Notes: a model not told the origin generated them from the letters alone. 64,000 bases of DNA from Hymenobacter plasmatis (GCF_020711255.1 NZ_JAJFAW010000003.1:203517-267516), one strand, 5' to 3'. Shown: positions 16,745 to 25,813, numbered from the stretch's first letter. Made by a program: numbers and translations.

Positions 16745-17980
16745 ATGTTGACAATTATTTTCCGTTGGGTGGGCCCGTGGGCGGTGCTGGCTTGGTTGCT
16801 GCCAGCGGCGGTATTGGGCCAAAAAGCCTCGCCGACTACGGCCGGGCGGGTTAGCCCAATTACCCGGCCCACGGCCAATACCTATCACACCGAGCAGGTG
16901 TCCATTCTGAGCCAGCCCGGCAACGTGCGACTGGCGGGCACGCTCAGCATTCCCGATGGGGCCGGGCCGTTTCCGGCCGCGGTGCTGCTATCCGACATGG
17001 GCAGCCAGGACCGCGACGCCCGCCAGGGCGACTACCGCTTGTTTGCGGGGATAGCTGCTTCTTTGGCCCGCCAGGGCATTGCCGTGTTTCGGTACGATGA
17101 CCGGGGTGTGGGCCAATCCGGCGGCAGCGCCAGCCAGGCCACCACCGCCGACTTCGTGCGCGATGCCCAGGCCTGCCTCAACTACCTGCGCCTGCGCCCC
17201 AGCATCGACCCCGCCCAAACCGGCCTCATCGGGCACGGCGAGGGCGGCAATGTGGCCTTGCTGGCCGCCGCCCAACCCGCGCCGCCCGCCTTCGTCGTGA
17301 CGCTGGCCGCGTCGGGAGTAGAAGGGCTGGACCTGCTGGCCCACCAAGCCGAACCTATCACCAACCCCGCCGATACCGCCCGGGCCGGGACCGCGCGGCG
17401 CCAGGCGTGGGCTGACGTCCTCAGCAAAGCCGACAAGCTGCGCGCCAGCGGTTCCAACGCGGCGCAGGTGGAAACCTACATTGCCCAGCAGCGCCTCAAG
17501 GCCCGCAGCGAAGAGCGCAAGCAAGCCGAAACCACACTTAAGTTTCGTCGCATCATGCTGGACATCGTGCGGCAAACCGCCAACGACGACCAGGCCCAGG
17601 CCATTGTGGTGAACATGCTACGCCAGCGCTACCCCGACCAGGACGCTGCCATTACCCGTCGGCGCGCCACGGAGCTCACCACGCCCTGGTACCGCTATTA
17701 CCTGAAATTCAACCCCCAGCCTGCGCTGGCCGATGTGCAGTGCCCTGTATTGCTGGTCCATGGCAGCAACGACCACGATGCCAGCCCCACCAACCTCGTG
17801 GCTCTGGAAAAAGGTCTGAAAGCCAACAAGAAAGTGACCACCCGCCTGCTGGGCGTGAACCACTGGTTCCAGACCCCCGCCTCCGAACTCCTGCCCAACG
17901 CCGACGGCACCGTGGACGCCATCATCTCAGCCCAACTGCTGGACTCGCTGCGCGACTGGATTTTTGAAGTGATTAGGTAG
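16745..17980 (+). CDS. Secreted alpha/beta-hydrolase-fold protein lacking the nucleophile serine
   Basis: 411 residues with an N-terminal signal-like helix (WAVLAWLLPAAVLGQ). The fold is clear: VLLSDMGSQDRD (oxyanion region), VFRYDDRGVGQSGG, then the nucleophile elbow, LLVHGSNDHDASP (acid) and LGVNHWFQ (His). The elbow reads LIGHGEGGNVALL, where family members normally have GHSEGG; the codon is GGC, so the catalytic Ser is Gly. An inserted helical lid (about residues 200-300) precedes the acid. Either this is a pseudoenzyme or binding protein, or the gene carries a loss-of-function change. No linked substrate genes. Confidence 0.85.
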   Translation: MLTIIFRWVGPWAVLAWLLPAAVLGQKASPTTAGRVSPITRPTANTYHTEQVSILSQPGNVRLAGTLSIPDGAGPFPAAVLLSDMGSQDRDARQGDYRLFAGIAASLARQGIAVFRYDDRGVGQSGGSASQATTADFVRDAQACLNYLRLRPSIDPAQTGLIGHGEGGNVALLAAAQPAPPAFVVTLAASGVEGLDLLAHQAEPITNPADTARAGTARRQAWADVLSKADKLRASGSNAAQVETYIAQQRLKARSEERKQAETTLKFRRIMLDIVRQTANDDQAQAIVVNMLRQRYPDQDAAITRRRATELTTPWYRYYLKFNPQPALADVQCPVLLVHGSNDHDASPTNLVALEKGLKANKKVTTRLLGVNHWFQTPASELLPNADGTVDAIISAQLLDSLRDWIFEVIR

Positions 17981-18046
17981 CAAAGCGCTTAGGCAAAGAG
18001 CTCTATGTTGAGCCCAGTATTTCGGTATACCGTCTGAAAAAATCGC

Positions 18047-18135
18047 CTGTCATGCAGAGCACAGCGAAGCATCTTATCACACTAGAACTATTTGTTCTAA
18101 CTTGATAAGATGCTTCGCTGTGCTCTGCATGACAG
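18047..18135. repeat. Large palindromic repeat, 33-bp perfect arms (GTCATGCAGAGC family)
   Basis: Arms 18047-18079 and 18103-18135 are perfect reverse complements, starting CTGTCATGCAGAGCACAGCG. The 23-bp spacer itself holds a smaller hairpin (TAGAAC-N5-GTTCTA). It lies between the convergent hydrolase and M2 peptidase genes. The same family, with changes, occurs at 30663-30764 and 43437-43563. Confidence 0.93.
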
Positions 18136-18214
18136 ACGACTTGCTTCTAAGCTACGCGAGAGACTTGGCTTCGTTAGGCATGAATCTCTGACACGGCTTT
18201 TTAGCCTTTAGGAA

Positions 18215-20062
18215 TTACATCGTGTATTTCCGCCCTTTGTTCTGCTGCTTTAGGTAGGCCATCAGCGGCTGGAAGTAGTCGACCATGGCACGGGCCGAGA
18301 GGTCTTCGCCGGTTTTCTCCTTCAGCACCACGCGCCAGTCGCGGCTGGAGCCGGGGCGCATGATATCGCGCAGGAAATTGCCCACTTCCTTGTTGCCGTA
18401 GTAGTTGGTGGCGTGTGGGTCCTGGTGCAGAATGTTCTTGGCGATGTGGTCGTGGAGCTGAAACAGGATGACGTAGCTCAGGGCGTAGTCGTAGTACTGC
18501 GCGGGGTCGTCGTTGATGTGCGTTTTGGTGGCGGGGTCCAGGTAGTTTTCGCCGCGCGTGGTGGGCGGCACCATGCCCTGGTACTGCTTGCACAGGGCCC
18601 ACCACTTGGCGTTGAGCTGGTCGGCGGGTAGCTTGTCGGCGTAGAAGCTGTTTTCCCACTCGCTCATCACGCCGGAGGCGAAGGGGATGAACACCACGTA
18701 GCTCAGGGCCTCTTTCAGCAGCTGCTGGGTCTGGTCGGTTTTGGTGTTCGGTTCAATCAGGCCCAGGCCGGCCAGGAAGGGCTTTTGCTTGGCGGCCAGG
18801 CCCATCATCGAGCCAATGGCTTCGTGGTAGCCGCGGTTGGCACCCTGGCGGAGCAGGGGCGGCACGTCGGGGTTGGAGTAGCTTAGGTAATAGAAAATGT
18901 GGCCCAGCTCGTGGTGGGCGGTTTCATACCATTCGGTGTTGGCCTCCACGCTCATCAGGCTGCGCACGTCCTGGTTCAGGTCGATGTGCCAGGCCGAGGC
19001 GTGGTTGTTCTTTTTGTAGCCCGCGTCTTTGGGCAGGGGGTAGAGGCTACTCTTCTCCCAGAACGAGGCCGGCAGGGCCGGGAAGCCCAGGCTCTGGTAA
19101 AACCGCTCGCCCTGCTTCACCTGCCACTCGGCGCCTTTTTTGGCCAGCACGCCGTCGAGGTTCAGGCCTTTCACGTCCACCATTGAGCCCCAGTCTTGGC
19201 CCCAGCGGTTGGGCAGCCAGTGGGCGGGCAGGTAGTCGGGCACCTGCTTTACCTTGTATTTCTTGGCCAGCTCGTAGCGGGCGTAGGTGTGCAGCTCGCG
19301 GTAGAGCGGGCGCAGCTCGGTGTTGATTTTGCGCACCAGGGCCATCATTTCGTCCCGGGTCAGGCCGTAGTCGCTGGCTTGGTACGTGAAGTAATCGGGG
19401 TAGCCCAGGGCCTGCACGGTTTCGTTGCGCAGGTCGCGCAGGTTGAGCAGGCCTTCTTTGAGGGTGGGGCCGATGGCCTTGCTGGCTTCCCAGATTTGCT
19501 GGCGTTTCTGCGGATTGGTTTCCTTGCGCAGCAGGTCGTCGATGTCGTTGGTCGTGACGGACTTGCCCGCGTACTTGTAATCGAAGCCGTACAGCTTTTC
19601 GGTCTGGGCGGCTTCAGCCTGAATGCGGCGCTTCACCACCTCGGCCACGGTCTGGGGGTTGTTGGCGGCGTTGTAGAGGGCCGTTTCCAGCTGCTTGGTT
19701 TGTAGGCCGGTCAGGTCGGCTTTGTGGGCCAGCAATTCGCGGAGCTGCCGGATATTTTCGGCGCTGCCCGTGAAGGCGGCCATGCGCTGGTTGGCGCGGG
19801 TGGTGGCGCCGGCGTTGGCGGTGTCGCCGGGCACGATGTGCGTGTTCGACCGCCACTCCGCCTCGCTAGAGGCCGTGTAGAGGCGCACGTACTCGGCATT
19901 GTAGCCGGCCAGGAATTCCTCCGCCTGGGCGCGATAGTCGGGCGTGGCTGGGGCGGCGGGAAGGGCCGTAGCAGTCGGGGCGGTGGCCACGGGGGCTTTT
20001 GCAGTGGGAGCGCAGGCGGACAGCGAGGCCGCCGCCAGAATGGAAAGCAAGGGCGTTTTCAT
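18215..20062 (-). CDS. Peptidyl-dipeptidase A (M2, ACE-like) zinc metallopeptidase lipoprotein
   Basis: 615 residues from ATG at 20062; the longer frame lacks a signal at its start. The signal ends in a lipobox LSAC, so the enzyme is probably an envelope lipoprotein. M2 hallmarks: the zinc motif HHELGH (HExxH) in ETAHHELGHIFYY, followed by GANRGYHEAIGSMMGLA with the third ligand Glu, and YVVFIPFASGVMSEWE. The family removes C-terminal dipeptides. Full length for bacterial ACE homologues. A TTTCTTTG box ends 4 nt before the ATG. Confidence 0.92.
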   Translation of the reverse strand: MKTPLLSILAAASLSACAPTAKAPVATAPTATALPAAPATPDYRAQAEEFLAGYNAEYVRLYTASSEAEWRSNTHIVPGDTANAGATTRANQRMAAFTGSAENIRQLRELLAHKADLTGLQTKQLETALYNAANNPQTVAEVVKRRIQAEAAQTEKLYGFDYKYAGKSVTTNDIDDLLRKETNPQKRQQIWEASKAIGPTLKEGLLNLRDLRNETVQALGYPDYFTYQASDYGLTRDEMMALVRKINTELRPLYRELHTYARYELAKKYKVKQVPDYLPAHWLPNRWGQDWGSMVDVKGLNLDGVLAKKGAEWQVKQGERFYQSLGFPALPASFWEKSSLYPLPKDAGYKKNNHASAWHIDLNQDVRSLMSVEANTEWYETAHHELGHIFYYLSYSNPDVPPLLRQGANRGYHEAIGSMMGLAAKQKPFLAGLGLIEPNTKTDQTQQLLKEALSYVVFIPFASGVMSEWENSFYADKLPADQLNAKWWALCKQYQGMVPPTTRGENYLDPATKTHINDDPAQYYDYALSYVILFQLHDHIAKNILHQDPHATNYYGNKEVGNFLRDIMRPGSSRDWRVVLKEKTGEDLSARAMVDYFQPLMAYLKQQNKGRKYTM

Positions 20063-20228
20063 GGGGCAAAGAAATGCATTGGCGCGGGCTTTCCCGGGGC
20101 GGTTACTCCTTAGCGCCAGCTGCCCGCGCGGCGCGGGTAAGGGCACCATGCCGCTTCAGCCGACATGGCTGGACCAGCCCGCTCCAACTTGCGTACAATC
20201 CTCATCTTCCACTTTATTTACTTGATGT

Positions 20229-20543
20229 ATGGGCCGTCTCCCTTGTTTTAAGATGACCAGCCTGGTAGCGTTGGCCAGCATTAGCTTTGCCGCGCATGCC
20301 CAACAGGGCGGCAAACCCGTCGAACACGGTCTGGAAACCCTCCGAAAAGAAGGAAAAGTGAGCGCCAAAATGCTACACGAAGACGAACGGGCCGAGCGCA
20401 TCCGCACGGTCAAGGACGACGGCAGCATGACCAAAAGGCCCAACTCCATTCGCAAAGAAGACCGGCTGGTGCACCACAGCAAGCACCCGCAGACACAGCC
20501 AGCTCCGCCCCCTCGCTCGAAGCATCACACCACTCTCGAGTAA
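20229..20543 (+). CDS. Small secreted hypothetical protein
   Basis: 104 residues, or 96 if started at the second ATG (20253), which places a clean signal peptide (MTSLVALASISFAAHAQ) at the very N-terminus. The mature part is short, highly charged and rich in Lys, Glu, His and Pro with no recognisable domain, so it is probably intrinsically disordered and periplasmic. It is divergent from the M2 peptidase. No homologue recognised; the coding call rests on the signal peptide and base composition. Confidence 0.55.
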   Translation: MGRLPCFKMTSLVALASISFAAHAQQGGKPVEHGLETLRKEGKVSAKMLHEDERAERIRTVKDDGSMTKRPNSIRKEDRLVHHSKHPQTQPAPPPRSKHHTTLE

Positions 20544-20620
20544 GCGTGAGGGGAAGCCCCGCGCCACTGGCGGCTAGCCCTACTACCCGGAACGGGCAAT
20601 GAGGGATTCTTACGTTTAGC

Positions 20621-21568
20621 TCAGGCCGCTACCTGCGCCCGGCTCAAATGGCAATCTTTGTACTTCTTGCCGCTGCCGCAAGGGCAGGGGTCGTTGCGGC
20701 CAAACTTGCGGCGGCTGCGCAGCGTCTTGAGCCACTCTCGCGGGTCGGTGGCCCAGCGCAGAAAACGCTTCTTGGGGTTTTGGCGGAAGACGCGGCCGAG
20801 CAGCTCAAACAGCTCCGGGTGGTTTTCCTGGAGCTTTTCGGGCTTCTCGAAAAAGTATTCAGTCACCACAGCGAAAAACTCGGCTTCGCTGGTGGCCGCG
20901 TAGGGGTTGATGTCTGACTTGCCGGCCGCAATGGCTTCAATTTCGCGCTGCATCAGCGCCGCCCACGGTTGCAGCAGTTTGGCGGGAAGGGCGGCCTTGG
21001 GCACGCCGTCGATGGTGCCGTCGGCCTCATCCAGCAGGTGCGCAAACTCATGGATGCCCACGTTCTGGCGGTCGTGGCTGTCGCGGAAGCCCTGCTCGAG
21101 CGAGGCCTTCGACAGGCGCATGTAGTGCTGGTTTTGGAAGCCTTGCACTGACCCCAGCAAGGTGCCCTCGAGTGGTTTTACCTCCTTATTGGGGTCGCCT
21201 TCAAGCTTCCAGGCATCGGGTACGATAAGTACTTCGCCCAGATTGCGATACTCCCAGCCGGGAAATCCAAACACCGGAATTAGGGCAGACGCGGCCACAA
21301 GCAGGCGCGTGGTATCGTCTACTTCTGTCTGCACGCCCGTGATGCGGGTGCTGGCCAAAAACACTTGCACTTGCTTCTCGAAGCGAGTCTTTTCGTTTTT
21401 CGTGAGCGACAGGTAAAACGCTACCCGCTCGGCCAGAATCTGCCGCCAGGCAGCTGGAAACTCCTGGGCCAGCACAGCCGAGCGACGGCGCGAATCGGCG
21501 GTGGCGTAGCGGTAAAATGCATAGATGATGGCCGCCACCACGGCCAGGAAAATCAAATAGGGCATCAT
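20621..21568 (-). CDS. mtfA: MtfA-like (M90) zinc peptidase with C-terminal SEC-C motif
   Basis: 315 residues. One N-terminal membrane helix (PYLIFLAVVAAIIYAFY) is followed by the M90 domain with zinc motif VGIHEFAHLLDEADG and downstream PYAATSEAEFFAVVTEYFFEKP (the third ligand region). In E. coli MtfA binds the Mlc repressor and has aminopeptidase activity. The last about 25 residues add an SEC-C zinc motif, GRNDPCPCGSGKKYKDCH, not present in E. coli MtfA but common in this phylum. It stands alone. Confidence 0.9.
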   Translation of the reverse strand: MMPYLIFLAVVAAIIYAFYRYATADSRRRSAVLAQEFPAAWRQILAERVAFYLSLTKNEKTRFEKQVQVFLASTRITGVQTEVDDTTRLLVAASALIPVFGFPGWEYRNLGEVLIVPDAWKLEGDPNKEVKPLEGTLLGSVQGFQNQHYMRLSKASLEQGFRDSHDRQNVGIHEFAHLLDEADGTIDGVPKAALPAKLLQPWAALMQREIEAIAAGKSDINPYAATSEAEFFAVVTEYFFEKPEKLQENHPELFELLGRVFRQNPKKRFLRWATDPREWLKTLRSRRKFGRNDPCPCGSGKKYKDCHLSRAQVAA

Positions 21569-21604
21569 GGCCGGCTTAAACGGCCGGGCGCGCCATAAGT
21601 TGAC

Positions 21605-22888
21605 TTAGCGCGGCCCCGCAGCCTGCTTCCGCGGGGCGGCATCGGGGTTGCTACCTAGGCGGTAAGACACCCCCAGCCGTAGGTCGTAGAGCCTGTCGAG
21701 GACCAAGCCGTCCAAGCCAACCGCCACGCGGCGACTGCGCCACCCCACGCCGACGTAAGGCAATGGAAGACCAATGTTGTCGAAATTGCGGCTGCTCGGG
21801 GTGGCCATCGCCCCCGCCGGCAAGGTGAACCTGCGGCCGGCAATGACATCGCTGGCAAACCCGCCGCTGAGGAAGAACTGCTGCTCGTGGAGCAGCGGAA
21901 AATAGCGGCGCACGCCCACGCGGGCCGCAACCAGCCAGGCCTGGTAGGTGAAGTCGCTGTACACCGGAATGGAATAATTGTAGACCACGCCGCCCACTAC
22001 GGTAGTGCCCGGAGTGGACCCGGTTTGCACGCTGCCTCCGCGGCCTCCCACCCGGCCCAGGTTCAGGTCGCCATAAAGCGAGACGGTCCGGTTAGGCAAT
22101 AGCACTTCCCCATAGATGCCCCCGGTGGGCCCCAGCCATCGGCTGCCGTCGTCCGGAGAGTAAAGCAGGTAGCGCCCGCTTGCCATCACCCCCAAGTGAG
22201 CGGCTCTGTTGCGGCGGGGCTCAGTTTGGGTGAGCCAGCTGCGCGCTGGCCCGCCGGTCGGCGCACAGGTTGCGTTGAACGCCTGCACCACAGCAGCCAG
22301 CCCCGCCGACGTGAACTCCGCACGGGGTAACTCGCGGATGGCGGCCGGGCAGTCACCAAAATAGAGCTCCAACTGGGCTTGGTAATTGTTGCCATTGATT
22401 ACTTCCAGCGCACCGTAGCGGCCGATGTGCAGGTACTTGCGCTCGCTGAGGTCCAACACGGGCTGGCCCACCCGGCGGACCAGGTAGTGGGTGGCGCTGA
22501 TGCGAACCACCCGCAGCATCGAGGCCGGCCCTTCCACCAGTACTTCGGCCAATACGGAGTCTACGTGCACATTGGCACTGTAGCCCCGCGAAAGCCGGTC
22601 GGGCCTGGTTTCGGCCGCATGGTCGAGAGGCAACGCTTCGTAGCTGAAATGCCGACCTCCGGCCGTGAACACCCGCAATTGCCGCGGCTTAAACAAGAGA
22701 GACTCGCTGCCGGGACCGGACCGAAACCGGATAAAAGTAGGCGGCTCTTACCAAAAGCTGTTTTCGATTTCACCACGCAAGGTGTCGCCATTGCTGCGCA
22801 CCAGCAGGCCTGGCTCGTAGGCCTGGGCCAAGGCATGAAACGAGTAACAAGAAAATACGATTACAACAATAAGTATGCGTAGAAGCAT
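21605..22888 (-). pseudogene. Outer-membrane/secreted protein gene interrupted by an in-frame stop at codon 47
   Basis: The true start is ATG at 22888, giving a signal peptide (MLLRILIVVIVFSCYSFHAL) and then LLVRSNGDTLRGEIENSFW, followed by TAA at 22750-22748 and, in the same frame, EPPTFIRF, leading into the 363-residue ORF (KPRQLRVFTAGGRHFSYEAL). The DTLRGxIEN...W...PP.F pattern with FKPRQLR continues the family logic across the stop, so a GAA to TAA change is the simplest explanation. The C-terminal half is barrel-like (Gly/Tyr-rich strands, ending near LGVSYRLG). Either it is an inactivated gene or a sequencing error; internal initiation would lose the signal peptide. Confidence 0.75.
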
Positions 22889-22907
22889 AGAAGGACAATT
22901 AGGACAA

Positions 22908-23261
22908 CTACGAAAGTAGTAGCAAATACTCCTTTAGCTTCTGTTGCAGTAGGGCAATCAACGCGCTGTCGCCAAACGGATACTTATCCGGGATGCGCAG
23001 TAGGACCACGCGCTTGCCATCAACTGCCTCCGCAAATTTCTCGCGCAGTTTATCAGCGTGCCGCGGCTCCATCACAAAAATGACATCGGCCCAGCCTAGG
23101 TGGCCGGCTGTAACGCGCACCCGAGCGCCCGGCTCCGTGCCGGCAGAGCGTGCTTTGTAGTGCGGATGGTGGTCGAAAAGCCGCTCGGCCGTGAGGCTGC
23201 GCCATTTGTTCTGGCTGCAGACAAACAGCAGCTTCTGAGGTTCAGGCGTGCCTTCGGGCAC
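22908..23261 (-). CDS. Small protein-tyrosine-phosphatase-like protein (LMW-PTP fold)
   Basis: 117 residues from GTG at 23261, which overlaps the helicase stop codon by one base (TAGTG), indicating translational coupling. The P-loop C-x5-R is intact as LFVCSQNKWRSLTAE, and a possible general-acid Asp sits in RIPDKYPFGD. WADVIFVMEPRHADKLRE is typical of the family. It is shorter than classical LMW phosphatases (about 150) but matches compact Bacteroidota members. Downstream of the DEAD-box gene and 20 bp from the broken gene. Confidence 0.82.
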   Translation of the reverse strand: MPEGTPEPQKLLFVCSQNKWRSLTAERLFDHHPHYKARSAGTEPGARVRVTAGHLGWADVIFVMEPRHADKLREKFAEAVDGKRVVLLRIPDKYPFGDSALIALLQQKLKEYLLLLS

Positions 23262-24712
23262 TAGCGAATCAGCGCCACTTTCACTTTCTTGCCTTTTACC
23301 TTGGCGCCCTGCATCTTTTCGAGCACCTCTTCCGCCACTACTTCGGGCACGGCCACGAAGCTGTGGTGGTCGAATACCTCGATGCGGCCCACGGACTCGC
23401 GCTCCAGGCCGCCCACGCTCACGAAGGCGCCTACCAGGTCGCCTGCGCTGATTTTCTCCCGCTTGCCCGCCGAGACGTGCAGCGTGACGGTGGTAGGGCG
23501 GGGGGCTTTGGGCAGGGCGTTGGGTAGGGAGGGTGGGCGCAGGCCCGCCCACTGCACGGAACTGGCCGAGGGCCAGTTTTGCAGCTTCTGCTGCTCGTAG
23601 GGCGTCACGATGAGATGGGCGGTGCCCACGGCGCCGGCGCGGGCCGTGCGGCCGGCCCGGTGCTGGAAGGTTTCGGCTTCGTGGGGCGGGTCAAACTGCA
23701 CCACGGTGTCGAGCTCGTTCACGTCGAGGCCGCGGGCGGCTACGTCGGTGGCTACCAGCACGGTGGCCGAGCCGTTGCGCAGCTTCATCATGGACTTGTC
23801 GCGCTCGGGCTGCAGCATTTTGCCATGCAGTGCCTCGGCGGCCAGGCCGCGGCCTTTCAGAAAACGGGTCAATTCTTCCACCCGGTCGCGGGTGTTGGCG
23901 AATACCAAGGAGCGGCCCGCGTTGGGCTGGGTGATGATGTGAAACAGGGCCGCGGGCTTCTGGTCGGCGGCGTTTACCACGTGGCCGCGCAGCACCAGGC
24001 TCGCGGGCAGGGTGGTGGCGTTGGAACCGCCCACGTTCATCACGCGGGGCTTGGTGAGGTACTCGCGCACCAGGGTCAGCACCTTATCCGGCATAGTGGC
24101 CGAGAACAGCAGCGTTTGCCGGCGCACCGGCAGGCGGCTGATGATGGTAGCCATTTCCTCCTGAAAACCCAGCTCCAGGAGCTTGTCGGCTTCGTCCAGC
24201 ACCAACACTTTCAGGCGGTTGGGGATGATGGTGCGGCGCTCCAGGTGGTCGAGCATGCGGCCGGGAGTGGCCACCACCACGTGGGGCATCTGCTGCATGC
24301 CTTTTACTTCTTCGCGCATGGCGTGGCCGCCGTAGTAGCCGGCCACTCGCAGGTTGGGCATGTGCTTGCCGAGGCTCTTGAGGGCGTCGCGCACCTGCAG
24401 CACCAGCTCGCGGGCGGGTACCAGCACCAGGGCCTGCACCGTGGCGGACGTGGGGTCTACCTGCTGCAGCACGGCCAAGCCGTACGCAGCGGTTTTACCC
24501 GAGCCCGTAGGGGCCTGGCCGGCCACGTCCTGGCCGTCGAGGGCGGGCGCCAGCACCAGCTGCTGCACAGCGGTGGGCAGGGTAAAGTTTAATTCGGCTA
24601 CACCGGCCAGCAGGGCAGGAGAGAGGCCGAAATCGGCGAATTGAAGGTCGGCTTTGGCCGTATGGGGGGCCTTGGGGGCGGCACCAGCCGCGGAGGTATC
24701 AGGAGTTTGCAC
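23261..24712 (-). CDS. DEAD-box RNA helicase, DbpA-like
   Basis: 483 residues from GTG at 24712; the open frame upstream of this point is a shadow of the YihY gene. Motifs in order: F-Q motif region FADFGLSPALL ... NFTLPTAVQQ, Walker A APTGSGKT, LVLVPARELVLQV, VVATPGRML, VLDEADKLLELGF (DEAD), LLFSATMP, VLVATDVAARGLD and HRAGRTARAG. The last about 75 residues form a DbpA/CsdA RNA-binding domain (ISAGDLVGAFVSVGGLERES ... GRIEVFDHHSFVAVP), which in DbpA recognises 23S rRNA hairpin 92. Likely a ribosome-assembly helicase. Confidence 0.9.
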   Translation of the reverse strand: MQTPDTSAAGAAPKAPHTAKADLQFADFGLSPALLAGVAELNFTLPTAVQQLVLAPALDGQDVAGQAPTGSGKTAAYGLAVLQQVDPTSATVQALVLVPARELVLQVRDALKSLGKHMPNLRVAGYYGGHAMREEVKGMQQMPHVVVATPGRMLDHLERRTIIPNRLKVLVLDEADKLLELGFQEEMATIISRLPVRRQTLLFSATMPDKVLTLVREYLTKPRVMNVGGSNATTLPASLVLRGHVVNAADQKPAALFHIITQPNAGRSLVFANTRDRVEELTRFLKGRGLAAEALHGKMLQPERDKSMMKLRNGSATVLVATDVAARGLDVNELDTVVQFDPPHEAETFQHRAGRTARAGAVGTAHLIVTPYEQQKLQNWPSASSVQWAGLRPPSLPNALPKAPRPTTVTLHVSAGKREKISAGDLVGAFVSVGGLERESVGRIEVFDHHSFVAVPEVVAEEVLEKMQGAKVKGKKVKVALIR

Positions 24713-24716
24713 GGTA

Positions 24717-24744
24717 CAAAGGTAACGGTTGTGCGCAGGGCAAA
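24717..24744 (-). promoter_or_regulatory. Promoter of the DEAD-box gene, TTTG-N16-TACCTTTG, near-leaderless
   Basis: Minus strand. The -7 box TACCTTTG (24724-24717) is an exact TAnnTTTG match and ends 4 nt before the GTG start; TTTG at 24744-24741 may be the -33 element, though the 16-nt spacing is short. Transcription would begin at or near the start codon. Confidence 0.55.
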
Positions 24745-24759
24745 CCCGGCAGTGGGGCG

Positions 24760-25710
24760 TCAGTAGCCGGCTTCGCCCTCGGCCACGTTTACCAGCCGGT
24801 AGCGTACCGCCGTTTTCTTGGGCCGGATATCCAGCCCAATGCGGTGCGCATACGCCTTGGTGAAGGCCGCCCCGAAGTAGAAAATCATGGCCGAGTAAAA
24901 CACGAACAGCAGCACCAGCACCAGGCTGGACGCCGGGCCGTACACCGGGCCCAGGTCGCGGGCCACCAGCAGCCGGCCCAATATCACCTCGCCCAGACTG
25001 ATGAGAAGGGCCGTGAGCGCCGCCCCGCGCGTGACAGCCCGCCAAGGCACCTTGGCCAGACTGAGCGTGCGGAAGGTGGCGCCGAACCAGGTCGCCAAAA
25101 TCAGCCAGCCCACGAAGGCGTTGAGGCCCCGCACCAGGAAGTAGACGAAGGTGGCATCGAAGTCGTGGATGGCCGTAGCAAACAAGCCCAGTGCCGCATC
25201 GGCCGCGAACGCCAGCAGCGACAGCAGGGCCGTGGCCACCAAAATGCCCCCTGACCGCAGCCGCTCGCGCAGGGCGTTGGAAAACTGGCCCGAGCTGCGC
25301 CGGGGGCGGATTTGCCACAGCTGGTTGAGCGAATGCTGGATGATGGTGAACAGCGTGGTGGCCACAAACAGCAGGAACGCAAAGCCTACCCACGTTACCA
25401 GGCGGCTGCGCTCCGGGTCGGCCACGTTTTGCACTATCTGCGTGACCAGACCCGCGGCCGAAGCCCCCAGCAGGTCGCTGATTTTGGTGAGCAGCATCAC
25501 GCGCACCAGGGAGGCGGGGTAGAGCGAGCTGAGTATCTCGATGAGGATGATGAGAATGGGCGGCAGCGCAAACGACGTGAAAAACGCCGTGGCGGCGCCC
25601 AGCCGAAGTGGGTCGTTGGCGCCCAGCTCGCGGCCGGCGCGGTGCAGCAAAATGGGCAGCTCGCGCCACCAAGGTCCGGGCAGCTCGGGCGGAGAAACTA
25701 ACTTTGTCAT
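24760..25710 (-). CDS. YihY/BrkB family inner-membrane protein
   Basis: 316 residues with about six hydrophobic segments. The family features are GAATAFFTSFALPPILIILI near the start, HSLNQLWQIRPRR in the loop after the third segment, and the final GPVYGPASSLVLVLLFVFYSAMIFYFGAAFTKAYA. It was once annotated as ribonuclease BN, which is now known to be wrong for this family; the function is unknown, with suggestions of transport or envelope maintenance. It precedes the DEAD-box gene by 47 bp on the same strand. Confidence 0.9.
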   Translation of the reverse strand: MTKLVSPPELPGPWWRELPILLHRAGRELGANDPLRLGAATAFFTSFALPPILIILIEILSSLYPASLVRVMLLTKISDLLGASAAGLVTQIVQNVADPERSRLVTWVGFAFLLFVATTLFTIIQHSLNQLWQIRPRRSSGQFSNALRERLRSGGILVATALLSLLAFAADAALGLFATAIHDFDATFVYFLVRGLNAFVGWLILATWFGATFRTLSLAKVPWRAVTRGAALTALLISLGEVILGRLLVARDLGPVYGPASSLVLVLLFVFYSAMIFYFGAAFTKAYAHRIGLDIRPKKTAVRYRLVNVAEGEAGY

Positions 25711-25813
25711 AATACCCGCAGGGCAACATGTTGGGCCGGGCCGTTAGCTCAGGCTCCCAAGCGAAGGTACGGGCTGCCGTATAGCCTGATGCGTGGCCCC
25801 GTTACTTTTATTC

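Noticed and set aside
24713..25729. N-terminal 339 residues of the long frame leading into the DEAD-box helicase
   Set aside because: Overlaps the YihY gene in another frame, is Arg/Pro/His-rich, and a promoter box sits directly before the GTG at 24712.
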